From Ideonella oryzae (lineage in GTDB: Bacteria; Pseudomonadota; Gammaproteobacteria; Burkholderiales; Burkholderiaceae_C): a DNA stretch of 64,000 bases. Positions 27,966 to 36,677 of this stretch are shown here, in pieces (position 1 is the first letter of the stretch; every line of letters starts with the position of its first letter). A program made the translations under genes and the position numbers. The stretch is from assembly GCF_024055665.1 (NCBI RefSeq), contig NZ_JAMXMC010000002.1:62001-126000 (forward strand). The letters are read 5' to 3'. The notes beneath the pieces are model-generated. The model worked only from the letters and a program-made list of their open reading frames with translations. It was not told where the DNA came from and ran no database searches.

Positions 27966-29462
27966 ATGTCACAAGCTCACCCTGCCTACGACGCGCTGAC
28001 CGAGCGCCATGGCCGCCTGCACCGGCTGGCCCACCTGCAGTCCCTGGCCCACTGGGACCAGGCCGCCTTCATGCCGCCCGGCGGCAACGACGCCCGCACG
28101 GCGGCCCTGACCGAACTGGCCGGGCTGCTGCACCGCCAGCGCACCGACGAGGCGATCGGGCCGCTGCTGGCTCAGGCGGCGCAGGAGCCGCTGGACGACT
28201 GGGCGCGGGCCAATCTGCGCGAGATGCAGCGCGACTGGCAACTGGCCACCGCCCTGCCGGCGGCCCTGGTCGAACGCCGCTCGCTGGCCGTGTCCCGTTG
28301 TGGCCAGGCCTGGCGCCAGCAGCGCCCGGCCAATGACTGGGCCGGCTTCCTGGAGAACTTCCGCCCGGTGCTGGCCGTGGCGCGCGAGGAAGCCCGCCTG
28401 CTGGCCGAGCGCAGTGGCCTGTCGCCCTACGACGCGCTGCTGGACCAGTACGAGCCCGGCATGACCCGCGCCGGGGTGAAGAAGGTCTTTGACGAGGTGC
28501 GGCAATGGCTGCCGGGCCTGATCCAGGCGGCGGTGGCGCGCCAGGCCGCCCAGCCGCCGCTGATCGAGGCCCGCGGCCCCTTTCCCGTGGAGGCCCAGCG
28601 CCGCCTGAGCGAACAGGTCATGCACCTGCTGGGCTTCGACTTCAACGCCGGTCGGCTTGATGTCAGCGCCCATCCCTTCACCGGCGGTGTGCCGGAGGAC
28701 GTGCGCATGACCACCCGCTTCAACGAGGCGGACTTCCTCTCGGCCCTGATGGGCACGGTGCACGAGACCGGCCACGGCCGCTACGAGCAGAACCTGCCGC
28801 GCGAATGGCTGGGCCAGCCGGTGGCGCTGGCGCGCTCCATGGCCCTGCACGAAAGCCAGAGCCTGTTCTTTGAAATGCAACTGGGCTCGCACCCGGGCTT
28901 CGCCGCCCTGCTGGCCCCCATGCTGGCCCAGGCCTTCGGGGCCCAACCCGCCTTCGAGCCGGCGAATCTGCAGCGCCTGATGACCCGGGTGCAGCCCGGG
29001 CGGATCCGCGTGGAGGCCGACGAGGTGACCTACCCGGCCCACATCCTGCTGCGCTTCGACATCGAGCAAGCCCTGATCGACGGCACGGCCCAGGCCGAGG
29101 ACATCCCGGCGCTGTGGGACGCGGGCATGCGCGAGCTGCTGGGCATCGACACCCGCGGCAACTACCAGGATGGCCCGATGCAGGACGTGCACTGGCCCGA
29201 AGGTCTGTTCGGCTACTTCCCCTGCTACTCGTTGGGGGCCATGTACGCGGCGCAGTGGTTTGCGGCCCTGCGGCGCGCCATGCCGGACGTGGACGAGCGC
29301 ATCGCCCGCGGCGAGCTGGCGCCGGTGTTCGACTGGCTCAAGCAGTCCATCTGGCAGCAGGGCAGCCGCTGGACCACCCGCGAACTGACCGAGCGGATCA
29401 GCGGTGAGCCGCTGAACCCGGCCCACTTCAAGGCCCATCTGGAAGCCCGCTATCTGGGCTGA
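27966..29462 (+). CDS. thermostable-type carboxypeptidase 1 (Taq), peptidase family M32
   Basis: Metallocarboxypeptidase of 498 residues, the normal family size. The zinc motif HETGH spans residues 266-270 in GTVHETGHGRYEQNL, followed by the conserved ALHESQSLFFEMQ with the third-ligand Glu, and later RFDIEQALIDG and GYFPCYSLGAMYAAQ. It probably trims C-terminal residues of peptides in the cytoplasm; no signal peptide is seen. ATG 27966 starts MSQAHPAYDAL, matching relatives. It is followed by a convergent gene after about 30 bp. Confidence 0.95.
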   Translation: MSQAHPAYDALTERHGRLHRLAHLQSLAHWDQAAFMPPGGNDARTAALTELAGLLHRQRTDEAIGPLLAQAAQEPLDDWARANLREMQRDWQLATALPAALVERRSLAVSRCGQAWRQQRPANDWAGFLENFRPVLAVAREEARLLAERSGLSPYDALLDQYEPGMTRAGVKKVFDEVRQWLPGLIQAAVARQAAQPPLIEARGPFPVEAQRRLSEQVMHLLGFDFNAGRLDVSAHPFTGGVPEDVRMTTRFNEADFLSALMGTVHETGHGRYEQNLPREWLGQPVALARSMALHESQSLFFEMQLGSHPGFAALLAPMLAQAFGAQPAFEPANLQRLMTRVQPGRIRVEADEVTYPAHILLRFDIEQALIDGTAQAEDIPALWDAGMRELLGIDTRGNYQDGPMQDVHWPEGLFGYFPCYSLGAMYAAQWFAALRRAMPDVDERIARGELAPVFDWLKQSIWQQGSRWTTRELTERISGEPLNPAHFKAHLEARYLG

Positions 29463-29494
29463 GGGCGAGTGCGCGAGCCGCCGGCGGAGCGACT

Positions 29495-30007
29495 TCAGGT
29501 GGCTTCGTCGGGTGGCGCGGCCTTGGTGGCCACGGCCGGCCGGCTGCGCTTGCGGGCGGGTGCCGCGCCCGAGGCCTGAGCCGCCCGGCTCTTGCGGGCG
29601 GGGCGGGCGGCCTTCTTCAGGGCATCCACCTCCTGGCGCAGTCGGCCCACCTCGGCCTGCAGCGCCACCCAGGCCGCCGATGAAGGCAGGCCCAGGCGTT
29701 CCAGCCACAGCTGGCTGCGCGTGTCCAGGGCGGTTTCCAGGCGTTCCCAGGGTCGGCCGGCCTTGTCGGCCAGGGCCTCGGCCTTGGCGCTGAGCTGCTC
29801 CAGCGGGGTCTGCACCTTGCTCTGCAGGTGCTCGCCTTCCTTGACCAGGGCGTCGAAGACCTTGTTGCCCTCGGACTGGGCCTTGGCGAAGGCGCCCAGC
29901 CCGGCCAGCCAGATCTCCTGGGCCGATTGGCGCAGCGTGGCGCGCAGGTGGGGATCCTCGGCGGTCTGCGAGGAGCCGGTCTCAGCGTTCGCGGATGGGT
30001 CGGTCAT
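29495..30007 (-). CDS. PhaI/PhaF-like polyhydroxyalkanoate granule-associated protein
   Basis: A 170-residue phasin-like protein. The N-terminal half (about 30-75) contains SAQEIWLAGLGAFAKAQSEGNKVFDALVKEGE, the hallmark of the PhaI/PhaF (PF05597) family (cited by its key residues W-A-G-GAFA). The middle is helical, and the C-terminal about 45 residues are Lys/Arg/Ala/Pro-rich, like the histone-like tail of PhaF that contacts DNA. ATG 30007 is chosen for its AAGGAGA Shine-Dalgarno; an upstream ATG at 30037 lacks one. It suggests that the organism stores PHA. Confidence 0.85.
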   Translation of the reverse strand: MTDPSANAETGSSQTAEDPHLRATLRQSAQEIWLAGLGAFAKAQSEGNKVFDALVKEGEHLQSKVQTPLEQLSAKAEALADKAGRPWERLETALDTRSQLWLERLGLPSSAAWVALQAEVGRLRQEVDALKKAARPARKSRAAQASGAAPARKRSRPAVATKAAPPDEAT

Positions 30008-30075
30008 GCCTGCATCTCCTTGGATGGGATGCCGCATGGTGAACCCATTGCCCGGCCGGGATCAAGAGCCTGCCG

Positions 30076-30366
30076 TCAAGGCAGCTTGCGAATGGCGGTG
30101 ACCACGTACTGTCCGTCGACCTGGGCGGCCTCGAAGCTCACCTTGTCGCCCTCGGCCAGGCCGTTGAGCAGGCTGGGCGGCGTGGCCTTGAAGACCATGG
30201 TCATGGGCGGCATGTCCAGGTTGGCGATGGGGCCGGACTTGATGGTGATCTTGGCCTGGGCGGCGTTGATCTTGCGGACCTCGCCTTCGGCGGCCAGGGC
30301 GCTCAGGGACAGGCCGGCCAGCAGGGCAGCGGTCCACAGGCGCAGGCGGCGGGGTGTCTGGAACAT
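30076..30366 (-). CDS. CusF-like periplasmic copper-binding protein with altered metal ligands
   Basis: A 96-residue secreted protein: signal peptide (about 1-26, ending LSALAAEG) and a CusF-type beta-barrel ([23 protein letters not shown] in outline). E. coli CusF binds Cu(I)/Ag(I) with His36, Met47 and Met49 capped by Trp44. Here the MTM pair is kept, but the His position is Ser and the Trp position is Met. A GGAG-type Shine-Dalgarno supports ATG 30366; an upstream ATG at 30387 lacks one. No cus or cop genes are adjacent, so a role in copper handling is plausible but unproven. Confidence 0.8.
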   Translation of the reverse strand: MFQTPRRLRLWTAALLAGLSLSALAAEGEVRKINAAQAKITIKSGPIANLDMPPMTMVFKATPPSLLNGLAEGDKVSFEAAQVDGQYVVTAIRKLP

Positions 30367-30462
30367 GGCGAATCTCCTTCGGTACATTCAACGCGCCACC
30401 GCGGGCGGGCGCTGACAAGGGTGAGCGGACGAGGGTACCAGCAAGCCCGACGGCCCCGTGCC

Positions 30463-30468
30463 TACAAT
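30463..30468 (+). promoter_or_regulatory. possible -10 (TACAAT) for the argB transcription unit
   Basis: TACAAT about 100 bp before the argB start in a region with no gene. The 203-bp gap between the CusF-like gene and argB otherwise contains only GC-rich sequence. No convincing -35. Confidence 0.35.
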
Positions 30469-30569
30469 GCCCTGGCTGTCCGGATTCCCGGGCGCCGCGG
30501 CTGCCGCCGCGGGCCGCCGGACGGCATCGCCACCCCCTGTTGTCTGACGCCGCCACCGGCCCTGCCACC

Positions 30570-31481
30570 ATGAGCAACGACGCGCCCGAGCCCTCTTCCC
30601 TGGACGCCATCCAGCCCCGCGACAAGGCCGAGATCCTGGCCCAGGCCCTGCCTTACATCCGCAAGTTCCACGGCAAGACGCTGGTCATCAAGTACGGCGG
30701 CAACGCCATGACCGATCCTGCGTTGCAGCAGGATTTTGCCGAGGACGTGGTGCTGCTCAAGCTGGTGGGCATGAACCCCATCGTCGTGCACGGCGGTGGC
30801 CCGCAGATCGACGCCGCGCTGGCCAAGATCGGCAAGAAGGGCACCTTCGTGCAGGGCATGCGCGTGACCGACCCCGAGACCATGGACGTGGTCGAATGGG
30901 TGCTGGCCGGCGAGGTGCAGCAGGACATCGTGGGCCTGATCAACGCCGTGGGCGGCAAGGCCGTGGGCCTGACCGGCCGAGATGGCGCGATGATCCGCGC
31001 CCGCCAGATGCGCTTGGCCGACAAGGACGACCCGAGCAAGACCCACGACGTGGGCCAGGTCGGCGAAATCGTCTCGATCGATCCCAGTGTGGTGAAGGCC
31101 CTGCAGGACGACGCCTTCATTCCCGTCATCAGCCCGATCGGCTTTGGCGAGAAGAACGAGAGCTACAACATCAACGCCGACCTGGTGGCCTCCAAGCTGG
31201 CCGAGGTGCTCAAGGCCGAGAAGCTGCTGCTGCTGACCAACATCCGCGGTGTGCTGGACAAGGCCGGCAACCTGCTGACCGATCTGACTTCCCGCCAGAT
31301 CGACGAACTGGTGGCCGATGGCACGATCAGCGGCGGCATGCTGCCCAAGATCGCTGGCGCGCTCGATGCTGCCAAGAGCGGCGTGAATGCCGTGCACATC
31401 GTCGATGGCCGGGTGCCGCACGCCATGCTGCTGGAGATCCTGACCGACCAGGCCTACGGCACGATGATCCGTTCGCACTGA
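30570..31481 (+). CDS. argB: acetylglutamate kinase
   Basis: Amino-acid kinase for the second step of arginine synthesis, 303 residues. Visible motifs are VIKYGGNAM (phosphate-binding Lys), [55 protein letters not shown] and SGGMLPKI. A long N-terminal segment before the kinase core ([11 protein letters not shown]) resembles the N-terminal helix of arginine-inhibited enzymes. ATG 30570 is the first start near the family N-terminus. The stop overlaps the downstream exporter start (TGATG). Confidence 0.96.
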   Translation: MSNDAPEPSSLDAIQPRDKAEILAQALPYIRKFHGKTLVIKYGGNAMTDPALQQDFAEDVVLLKLVGMNPIVVHGGGPQIDAALAKIGKKGTFVQGMRVTDPETMDVVEWVLAGEVQQDIVGLINAVGGKAVGLTGRDGAMIRARQMRLADKDDPSKTHDVGQVGEIVSIDPSVVKALQDDAFIPVISPIGFGEKNESYNINADLVASKLAEVLKAEKLLLLTNIRGVLDKAGNLLTDLTSRQIDELVADGTISGGMLPKIAGALDAAKSGVNAVHIVDGRVPHAMLLEILTDQAYGTMIRSH

Positions 31482-32413
31482 TGGTGTGGATGATGTCCGG
31501 CTCCCGTTCCGTCGCTGCTCTGGCCGCAGCCTGCTCGGCGGGCTTCCTGTGGGGCACCGGTGCCCTGGTGGTCAATCTCTTGATCGCCCGTTTCGGGATC
31601 GCGCCCGAGAACATCTCCTTCTGGCGCTTCGTGATCGGTGGGCTGGGTTTGCTGGCCGTGTTCGGCCGTGCCGGCCTGCTGCCTGCATTTCAGCGGGAGG
31701 CGGCGCTGTTGGGGGCCGCGGGGAGCTGCATGGCGCTCTATGTTCTGTGCTGGTTCCTGGGCATCGCCCGCATCGGGGCGGCCGTGCCGACGCTGATCGC
31801 GTTGTGTCTGCCACCGGTGCTGGTCACGCTGTCGGCGGTGCTGCGCGGGCGGGAGCGTCTGGATGGCCCGCTCGCCTTATGGCTGGCGATGGCCCTGGCG
31901 GGCACGGTGGCGGTGGTCTGGCGCAGCGGCGAGGGGCCGCTGTCGCAGGAACCCTCCATGCTCTGGTCGGGCATTGCCTTCTCGGTGGCCTCGGCTGTGC
32001 TGTATGCGGCCTTCACCTTGGTGAGTGGCCGGCTGTCGCAGCGGCTGGGGGCCGGTCGCGCAACGACCGGACTGACCCTGGTTGCGGCGGCGGTGATGGG
32101 CCTGACCGCTGTCTACTCCCCCCTGTCCTGGCCGCGCGAGTTGCCGCCGGAGGCCTGGTTGCTGTACCTGGGCCTGTTCACCGCCGCGCTGGCATTGCTG
32201 GCCTTCAGTTGGGGGGCCGCCCGGCTGAGCCCCACCGCGCTCACCGTGGCCACCCTCGTGGAGCCCTTGACGGCAGTGCTGCTGGCAGCACTGCTGCTGG
32301 GCGAACAGATGGGTTGGAGCCAGTGGCTGGGGGCTGCGCTGATGCTGGCCAGTATTGCCGGCCTGGGTGTGCGCGACGCCCGCCAATCGCCTGGAGACCG
32401 GCATGCGCTGTGA
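31481..32413 (+). CDS. EamA-family (DMT superfamily) membrane transporter
   Basis: A 310-residue protein with ten hydrophobic segments in two EamA repeats. The first begins AACSAGFLWGTGALVVNLLI; the second SGIAFSVASAVLYAAFTLVSGRLSQ. It ends TALTVATLVEPLTAVLLAALLLGEQMGW, the typical end of an EamA repeat. Such proteins export amino acids, metabolites or drugs; the substrate cannot be deduced. ATG 31481 overlaps the argB stop; ATGs 9 and 12 bases further on are alternatives. The end overlaps the next gene by 11 bp. Confidence 0.88.
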   Translation: MVWMMSGSRSVAALAAACSAGFLWGTGALVVNLLIARFGIAPENISFWRFVIGGLGLLAVFGRAGLLPAFQREAALLGAAGSCMALYVLCWFLGIARIGAAVPTLIALCLPPVLVTLSAVLRGRERLDGPLALWLAMALAGTVAVVWRSGEGPLSQEPSMLWSGIAFSVASAVLYAAFTLVSGRLSQRLGAGRATTGLTLVAAAVMGLTAVYSPLSWPRELPPEAWLLYLGLFTAALALLAFSWGAARLSPTALTVATLVEPLTAVLLAALLLGEQMGWSQWLGAALMLASIAGLGVRDARQSPGDRHAL

Positions 32414-33098
32414 TCCAGGCCGGCGGGTCTGGCTGTTCGACCTGGACAACACGCTGCACAACGCCGGCGCCTCGGCCTTCCGTCACTTCGATGTGGCGAT
32501 GAACCGCTACATCGAGGACACCCTGGGCGTGCCCGCGCAGGAGGCCGACCGCCTGCGGGCCCACTACTGGGCCCATTACGGCAACACCCTGGTGGGCCTG
32601 GTGCGCCACCACGGCGTGCAGGTGGAGCACTTCGTGCGCCTCACCCACGCCTTTCCCGGGCTGGAAGGGGAGCTGGCCGCCCATGTGCACGACCTCGCCG
32701 CGCTCAAGCGCCTGCCGGGCCGCAAGATCGTGCTGACCAATGCGGGCCGGGGCTACGCGGTGCGGGTGCTGCGCGCCCTGGGGGTGCTGGGCTGCTTCGA
32801 GGCCGTCATCGGCGTGGAGCAGATGCGCTGTTTTGGCGATCTGCGGCCCAAGCCCGATGCGCGCATGCTGCGCCTGCTGGCCGCCCGGCTGAAGGTGCCG
32901 GTGCAGCGCTGCGTGCTGGTGGAAGACAGCCTGATGAACCAGAAGGCGGCGCACCGGGTGGGCATGCGCGCGGTGTGGATGCAGCGCTGGGCGCGGGGCC
33001 ACGGCCACGGGCCGGAACGGGGTGCTCGCCTGCGCCGTCGGCCCGCCTACGTGTATGCCAGAATCGGCTCGCTCCAACAGTTGCACCGCCTGTCGTGA
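32403..33098 (+). CDS. HAD-superfamily pyrimidine 5'-nucleotidase
   Basis: HAD hydrolase of 231 residues with motif I VWLFDLDNTLHNAG (nucleophile Asp within DLDNT), motif II KIVLTNAGRGYA, and motifs III/IV FGDLRPKPDARMLR and RCVLVEDSLMNQKAAHRVG. The small alpha-helical cap and these motifs match the PPA/yeast Sdt1-like pyrimidine 5'-nucleotidase group found next to slmA and argB in Burkholderiales. ATG 32403 gives the family N-terminus; it overlaps the exporter gene by 11 bp and the slmA start by one base (TGATG). Confidence 0.88.
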   Translation: MRCDPGRRVWLFDLDNTLHNAGASAFRHFDVAMNRYIEDTLGVPAQEADRLRAHYWAHYGNTLVGLVRHHGVQVEHFVRLTHAFPGLEGELAAHVHDLAALKRLPGRKIVLTNAGRGYAVRVLRALGVLGCFEAVIGVEQMRCFGDLRPKPDARMLRLLAARLKVPVQRCVLVEDSLMNQKAAHRVGMRAVWMQRWARGHGHGPERGARLRRRPAYVYARIGSLQQLHRLS

Positions 33099-33748
33099 TG
33101 TCTGACCTGCCTGAAGCCCTGGAACCGGAAGCCGAGACAGTCAGCACGAGCGAAGCCGTGAGTGCCCCGGCCGCACGCAAGCGGCCCAAGCCCGGCGAGC
33201 GGCGGGTGCAGATCCTGCAGACCCTGGCCGAGATGCTCGAGCAGCCCGGCGCCGAGCGCATCACCACCGCGGCCCTCGCCGCGCGCCTGTCGGTCAGCGA
33301 AGCAGCGCTCTATCGCCACTTCGCCAGCAAGGCCCAGATGTTCGAGGGCCTGATCGAGTTCATCGAATCCTCCGTCTTCACCCTGCTCAACCAGGTGGCC
33401 GAGCGCGAGCAGGCCGGCCAGGCCCAGCGCATGCTGCAGGTGCTGCTGCAGTTCGGCGAGCGCAACCCCGGCATGACCCGTGTGATGGTGGGCGATGCCC
33501 TGGTGTTCGAGCACGAGCGCCTGGGCCTGCGTATGAACCAGTTCTTTGACCGGGTGGAGTCGCTCCTGCGGCAGAGCCTGCGTCTGTCCGCCGAAGCGGC
33601 CGGTTCGGCCACGCCGACTGTGGAGGCCAACGGCCAGGCCTCGGCCCTGACCTGCTTCGCCATCGGTCGCCTGCAGCGCTTCGCGCGCTCGGGCTTCCGC
33701 CGCCTGCCCACCGAGCAGCTGGACATCGCCCTGCGCGCGCTGGGCTGA
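33098..33748 (+). CDS. slmA: nucleoid occlusion factor SlmA
   Basis: TetR-fold DNA-binding protein that blocks FtsZ-ring assembly over unsegregated DNA. It has 216 residues: a divergent acidic N-terminal tail (about 1-30), the helix-turn-helix ERITTAALAARLSVSEAALYRHFASKAQMFEGL (in outline; key segment SEAALYRHFASKAQ), and the SlmA-specific C-terminal region RNPGMTRVMVGDALVFEHERL and RMNQFFDR. The distinction from other TetR proteins rests on this C-terminal signature and on the conserved neighbourhood. The ftsZ target is in the same window. Confidence 0.92.
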   Translation: MSDLPEALEPEAETVSTSEAVSAPAARKRPKPGERRVQILQTLAEMLEQPGAERITTAALAARLSVSEAALYRHFASKAQMFEGLIEFIESSVFTLLNQVAEREQAGQAQRMLQVLLQFGERNPGMTRVMVGDALVFEHERLGLRMNQFFDRVESLLRQSLRLSAEAAGSATPTVEANGQASALTCFAIGRLQRFARSGFRRLPTEQLDIALRALG

Positions 33749-33789
33749 GGCCGGCGACATCGCCCCCAGAACATGGGGGCATCGCGCTT

Positions 33790-33807
33790 CCGTCAAGCGG
33801 CTGTCAC
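33790..33807 (+). promoter_or_regulatory. PHO-box-like direct repeat before the 5'-nucleotidase
   Basis: Half-sites CCGTCA (33790) and CTGTCA (33801) stand exactly 11 bp apart, the spacing of PhoB-binding repeats. They end about 48 bp before the nucleotidase ATG. The AT-content between half-sites is lower than consensus (AGCGG), so this is only suggestive. Confidence 0.45.
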
Positions 33808-33854
33808 GGGCCGGCCGCTCCAATTGGGACTCCAACAACACGCAGGGAGTCCCC

Positions 33855-35720
33855 ATGTTCGCTCTGAACCGCCTGGCGCTGGCCCTGATGGCCGCGCTGG
33901 CCGTCGCCGGTGCCCACGCCGCAGCCGGCGCCAAGACCACCATCGTCCGCGCCGCCGCGGCCAAGGACACCAGCAACCCCGTGATCAAGGTGCTGGCGCT
34001 CAACGACTTCCACGGTGCGCTGGAGTCTCCGGGGACCTACAAGGCCGACGGCAATGCCGCAGCCGTGCCGGCCGGGGGGGTGGACGAGATCGCCGGCTAC
34101 ATCGCCGCGGCGCGGGCCGCCAATCCGAACACCGTGGTCGTCTCCGCGGGCGACCTGATCGGCGCGAGTCCGCTGGTCTCGGCCCTGTTCCACGACGAGC
34201 CGACCATCGAGACCATGAACCGGGCCGGCCTGGACTTCAACGCCGTGGGCAACCACGAGTTCGACGACGGCAAGGCCGATCTCAAGCGCATGGCCCAGGG
34301 CGGCTGCCACCCCACCGACACCGTCAACAGCTGCCGCGGTGCGGATGTGGGCACGCCGGTGCCGTTCGAGGGCGCGCAGTTCAAGTTCCTGGCGGCCAAT
34401 GTGGCCAACGCCAAGACCGGCGACACGCTGTTCAAGCCCTATGGCATCAAGGCCTTCAAGGCTGGCGGCAAGAAGGTCAAGGTGGCCTTCATCGGTCTGA
34501 CCCTCAAGGAAACGCCGCAGATCGTCACACCCTCGGCGGTCAAGGGCCTGGTGTTCAACGACGAGGCGGCCACCATCAACCGGCTGGTCCCCGAGCTGCG
34601 TGCCCAGGGCGTGGAGGCCATCGTCGTGCTGATCCACCAGGGCGGCGTGCAGACCGGCTCCACGGTGGACATCAACGCCTGCGCCGGCAACCTGGACGGC
34701 TCGCCGATCAAGACCATCGTCAGCCAGCTCGATGACGCGGTGGACCTGGTGATCAGCGGCCACACCCATGCGGCCTACAACTGCCAGCTGCCGCTGGCCT
34801 CGGGCCGGCTGATTCCGGTGACCAGTGCCAACACCCAGGGCAAGGTGCTGACCGACATCGACATCACGCTGGACCGCGCCACCGGCCAGGTGGCCGCCAT
34901 CACCGCGCAGAACAAGGTGGTGGACCGCAGCAACGCCGCCATCGTGCCCAACGCGCAGATCGCCGGCATCGTGGCGGCCTACAAGGCCCTGGCCGCGCCG
35001 GTGGCCAACCAGGTGATCGGCGCCATCACCACCGACGTACCGAACACCAAGGACGCCGCCTGCAACATGCCCGCGGGCGACCTGATCGCCGATTCGCAGT
35101 GGGCCGCCACCAGCCCGTCCAACCTGGGCGGCGCGCAGTTCGCGCTGATGAACCCGGGCGGCGTGCGCAACCCGGGCTTCCTCTACGCGGGCAGCGCGGT
35201 GGGCGAGGGCGATGGCAACGTCACCTACGGCGAAGCCTTCACCGTCCAGCCCTTCGGCAACAGCCTGGTGACGCTGACGCTGACCACCCAGCAGGTGCGT
35301 GACACGCTGGAGCAGCAGTTCCCCGGCTGCCTGGGGCAGACCAGCACCTACGCCAAGGTGCTGCTGCCCTCCAAGGGCATCCGCTACGAATGGGACTACA
35401 CCCAGGCCTGCGGGGCCAAGGTGCGTAACCTGACGCTGACCAGCGGGGCTGGCGTGCAGACGCTGGTGGATGCCGCGGGCCAGGTGGTGGATGCCGGCAA
35501 GACCTGGCGCGTGACGGTCAACAACTTCCTGGCGGATGGCGGGGACGGCTTCAGCGCGCTGAAGGGCGGCAGCAACCGCCTGGGCGGCGCCCAGGACATC
35601 GATGCGCTGTCGGCCTACCTGGCCGCCTACAAGGCGCCGGCCCCGGCCTATGACCCGGCGGCGGCCAACCTGGGCAAGCCGCGCATCGCGCGCCTGGACG
35701 TCGGCACCAGCTGCCCCTGA
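33855..35720 (+). CDS. secreted bifunctional 5'-nucleotidase / metallophosphatase (UshA/NadN type)
   Basis: A 621-residue periplasmic nucleotidase. The signal peptide covers about residues 1-24. The N-terminal calcineurin-like domain has NDFHG (50-54), GDLIGASPL, GNHEFD (Asn133-His134-Glu135), LIHQGG and GHTH (302-305), which are the dimetal ligands. The C-terminal 5'-nucleotidase domain includes NPGGVRN and ends with VNNFLADGGDGFSALKGG. It would release phosphate and nucleosides from external nucleotides. AGGGAG precedes the ATG. The PHO-box-like repeat upstream suggests induction by phosphate starvation. A perfect hairpin follows the stop. Confidence 0.92.
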   Translation: MFALNRLALALMAALAVAGAHAAAGAKTTIVRAAAAKDTSNPVIKVLALNDFHGALESPGTYKADGNAAAVPAGGVDEIAGYIAAARAANPNTVVVSAGDLIGASPLVSALFHDEPTIETMNRAGLDFNAVGNHEFDDGKADLKRMAQGGCHPTDTVNSCRGADVGTPVPFEGAQFKFLAANVANAKTGDTLFKPYGIKAFKAGGKKVKVAFIGLTLKETPQIVTPSAVKGLVFNDEAATINRLVPELRAQGVEAIVVLIHQGGVQTGSTVDINACAGNLDGSPIKTIVSQLDDAVDLVISGHTHAAYNCQLPLASGRLIPVTSANTQGKVLTDIDITLDRATGQVAAITAQNKVVDRSNAAIVPNAQIAGIVAAYKALAAPVANQVIGAITTDVPNTKDAACNMPAGDLIADSQWAATSPSNLGGAQFALMNPGGVRNPGFLYAGSAVGEGDGNVTYGEAFTVQPFGNSLVTLTLTTQQVRDTLEQQFPGCLGQTSTYAKVLLPSKGIRYEWDYTQACGAKVRNLTLTSGAGVQTLVDAAGQVVDAGKTWRVTVNNFLADGGDGFSALKGGSNRLGGAQDIDALSAYLAAYKAPAPAYDPAAANLGKPRIARLDVGTSCP

Positions 35721-35727
35721 ACCGGCG

Positions 35728-35757
35728 GCGGGCCGGCCCGTGCATGGGCCGGCCCGC
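35728..35757 (+). terminator. perfect GC hairpin after the 5'-nucleotidase gene
   Basis: A 12-bp perfect stem (35728-35739 with 35746-35757) and a 6-nt loop, 8 bases after the stop codon. It lacks a T run, so it may act as an RNA-stabilising or Rho-assisted end rather than a classical terminator. Confidence 0.55.
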
Positions 35758-35770
35758 CTCCTGCGCCTCG

Positions 35771-35776
35771 TACACT
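35771..35776 (+). promoter_or_regulatory. -10-like TACACT box seven bases before the DUF815 ATPase
   Basis: TACACT, seven bases, ATG 35784; no Shine-Dalgarno in between. Same arrangement as upstream of hisI and of the response regulator at 12163. Confidence 0.45.
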
Positions 35777-35783
35777 CGGGGTC

Positions 35784-36677
35784 ATGAACCTGGAAGATCT
35801 GGAGCCCCTGCTGCTGCGTGCCGAGCGGGTGCTGGAACGGCTGGAGGCCTGGCTGCCCCGGCCCTTGGGTGCGCCCGATTGGGATTTGTCGACGGCGTTT
35901 CGCTATCGCCGTCGGCAGGGCATGGGACGGCTGGAGCCGGTGCGTCACGTGTCGACGATCCAGCTGGCCGACCTGCACGAGATCGAGCCGCAGAAGGAGC
36001 GCCTGTGGCGCAACACGGCGCAGTTCGTCTCGGGCCAGCCGGCCAACAACGTGCTGCTCACCGGGGCCCGTGGCACCGGCAAGAGCTCGCTGATCAAGGC
36101 CTGCCTGAACACCTTTGCCGACCAGGGCCTGCGCCTGATCGAGATCGACAAGGCCGATCTGGTGGACCTGCCCGATGTGGTGGAGCTGGTGTCGCGCCGA
36201 CCCGAGCGCTTCATTGTCTTCTGCGATGACCTGAGCTTCGAGGAAGGCGAGTCCGGCTACAAGGCGCTCAAGTCCATCCTGGACGGCTCGGTGGCCGCAG
36301 CCAGCGACAACCTGCTGATCTACGCCACCAGCAACCGGCGCCACCTGCTGCCCGAGACGATGAAGGACAACCTCAGCTACCAGCACACCGAGGATGGGGA
36401 ACTCCATCCCGGCGAAGTGGTGGAGGAGAAGATCTCCCTGTCCGAGCGCTTCGGCCTGTGGATCAGCTTCTACCCCTTCAGCCAACCGGAATATCTGGCC
36501 ATCGTCGCGCAGTGGCTGTCGCACTTCGGCCTGGATGCCGCCGCCATCGAGGCGGCCCGGCCTGAGGCCCTGGTGTTCGCGCTGGAGCGCGGCTCCCGCT
36601 CGGGTCGGGTGGCCTACCAGTTCGCACGCGATCTGGCGGGGCGCCGGGCCCTGGACAGCGGGGCCGGCAGCGCATGA
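35784..36677 (+). CDS. DUF815-family AAA-type ATPase
   Basis: A 297-residue cytoplasmic P-loop ATPase. Walker A is GARGTGKSS (residues 94-102, Lys100), Walker B is RFIVFCDDLSFEEGE, and the sensor-1-like segment is LLIYATSNRRHLLP, all typical of DUF815 (PF05673). An N-terminal helical region (about 1-60) precedes the core and ATSNRRHL is followed by the family's E-EKISLSERFGLWI motif. The function of the family is not established. Its stop overlaps the Nudix gene start by ATGA. Confidence 0.88.
   Translation: MNLEDLEPLLLRAERVLERLEAWLPRPLGAPDWDLSTAFRYRRRQGMGRLEPVRHVSTIQLADLHEIEPQKERLWRNTAQFVSGQPANNVLLTGARGTGKSSLIKACLNTFADQGLRLIEIDKADLVDLPDVVELVSRRPERFIVFCDDLSFEEGESGYKALKSILDGSVAAASDNLLIYATSNRRHLLPETMKDNLSYQHTEDGELHPGEVVEEKISLSERFGLWISFYPFSQPEYLAIVAQWLSHFGLDAAAIEAARPEALVFALERGSRSGRVAYQFARDLAGRRALDSGAGSA

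Noticed and set aside
27283-27972. Upstream in-frame extension of dusB
   Set aside because: It would run through the divergent yqaA-like gene, and DusB proteins start at MRIG as at 27282.
33757-33790. GC-rich imperfect hairpin (CGCCCCC...GGGGGCATCG) after slmA as a terminator
   Set aside because: The stem is interrupted and no T run follows; support was too weak to list.
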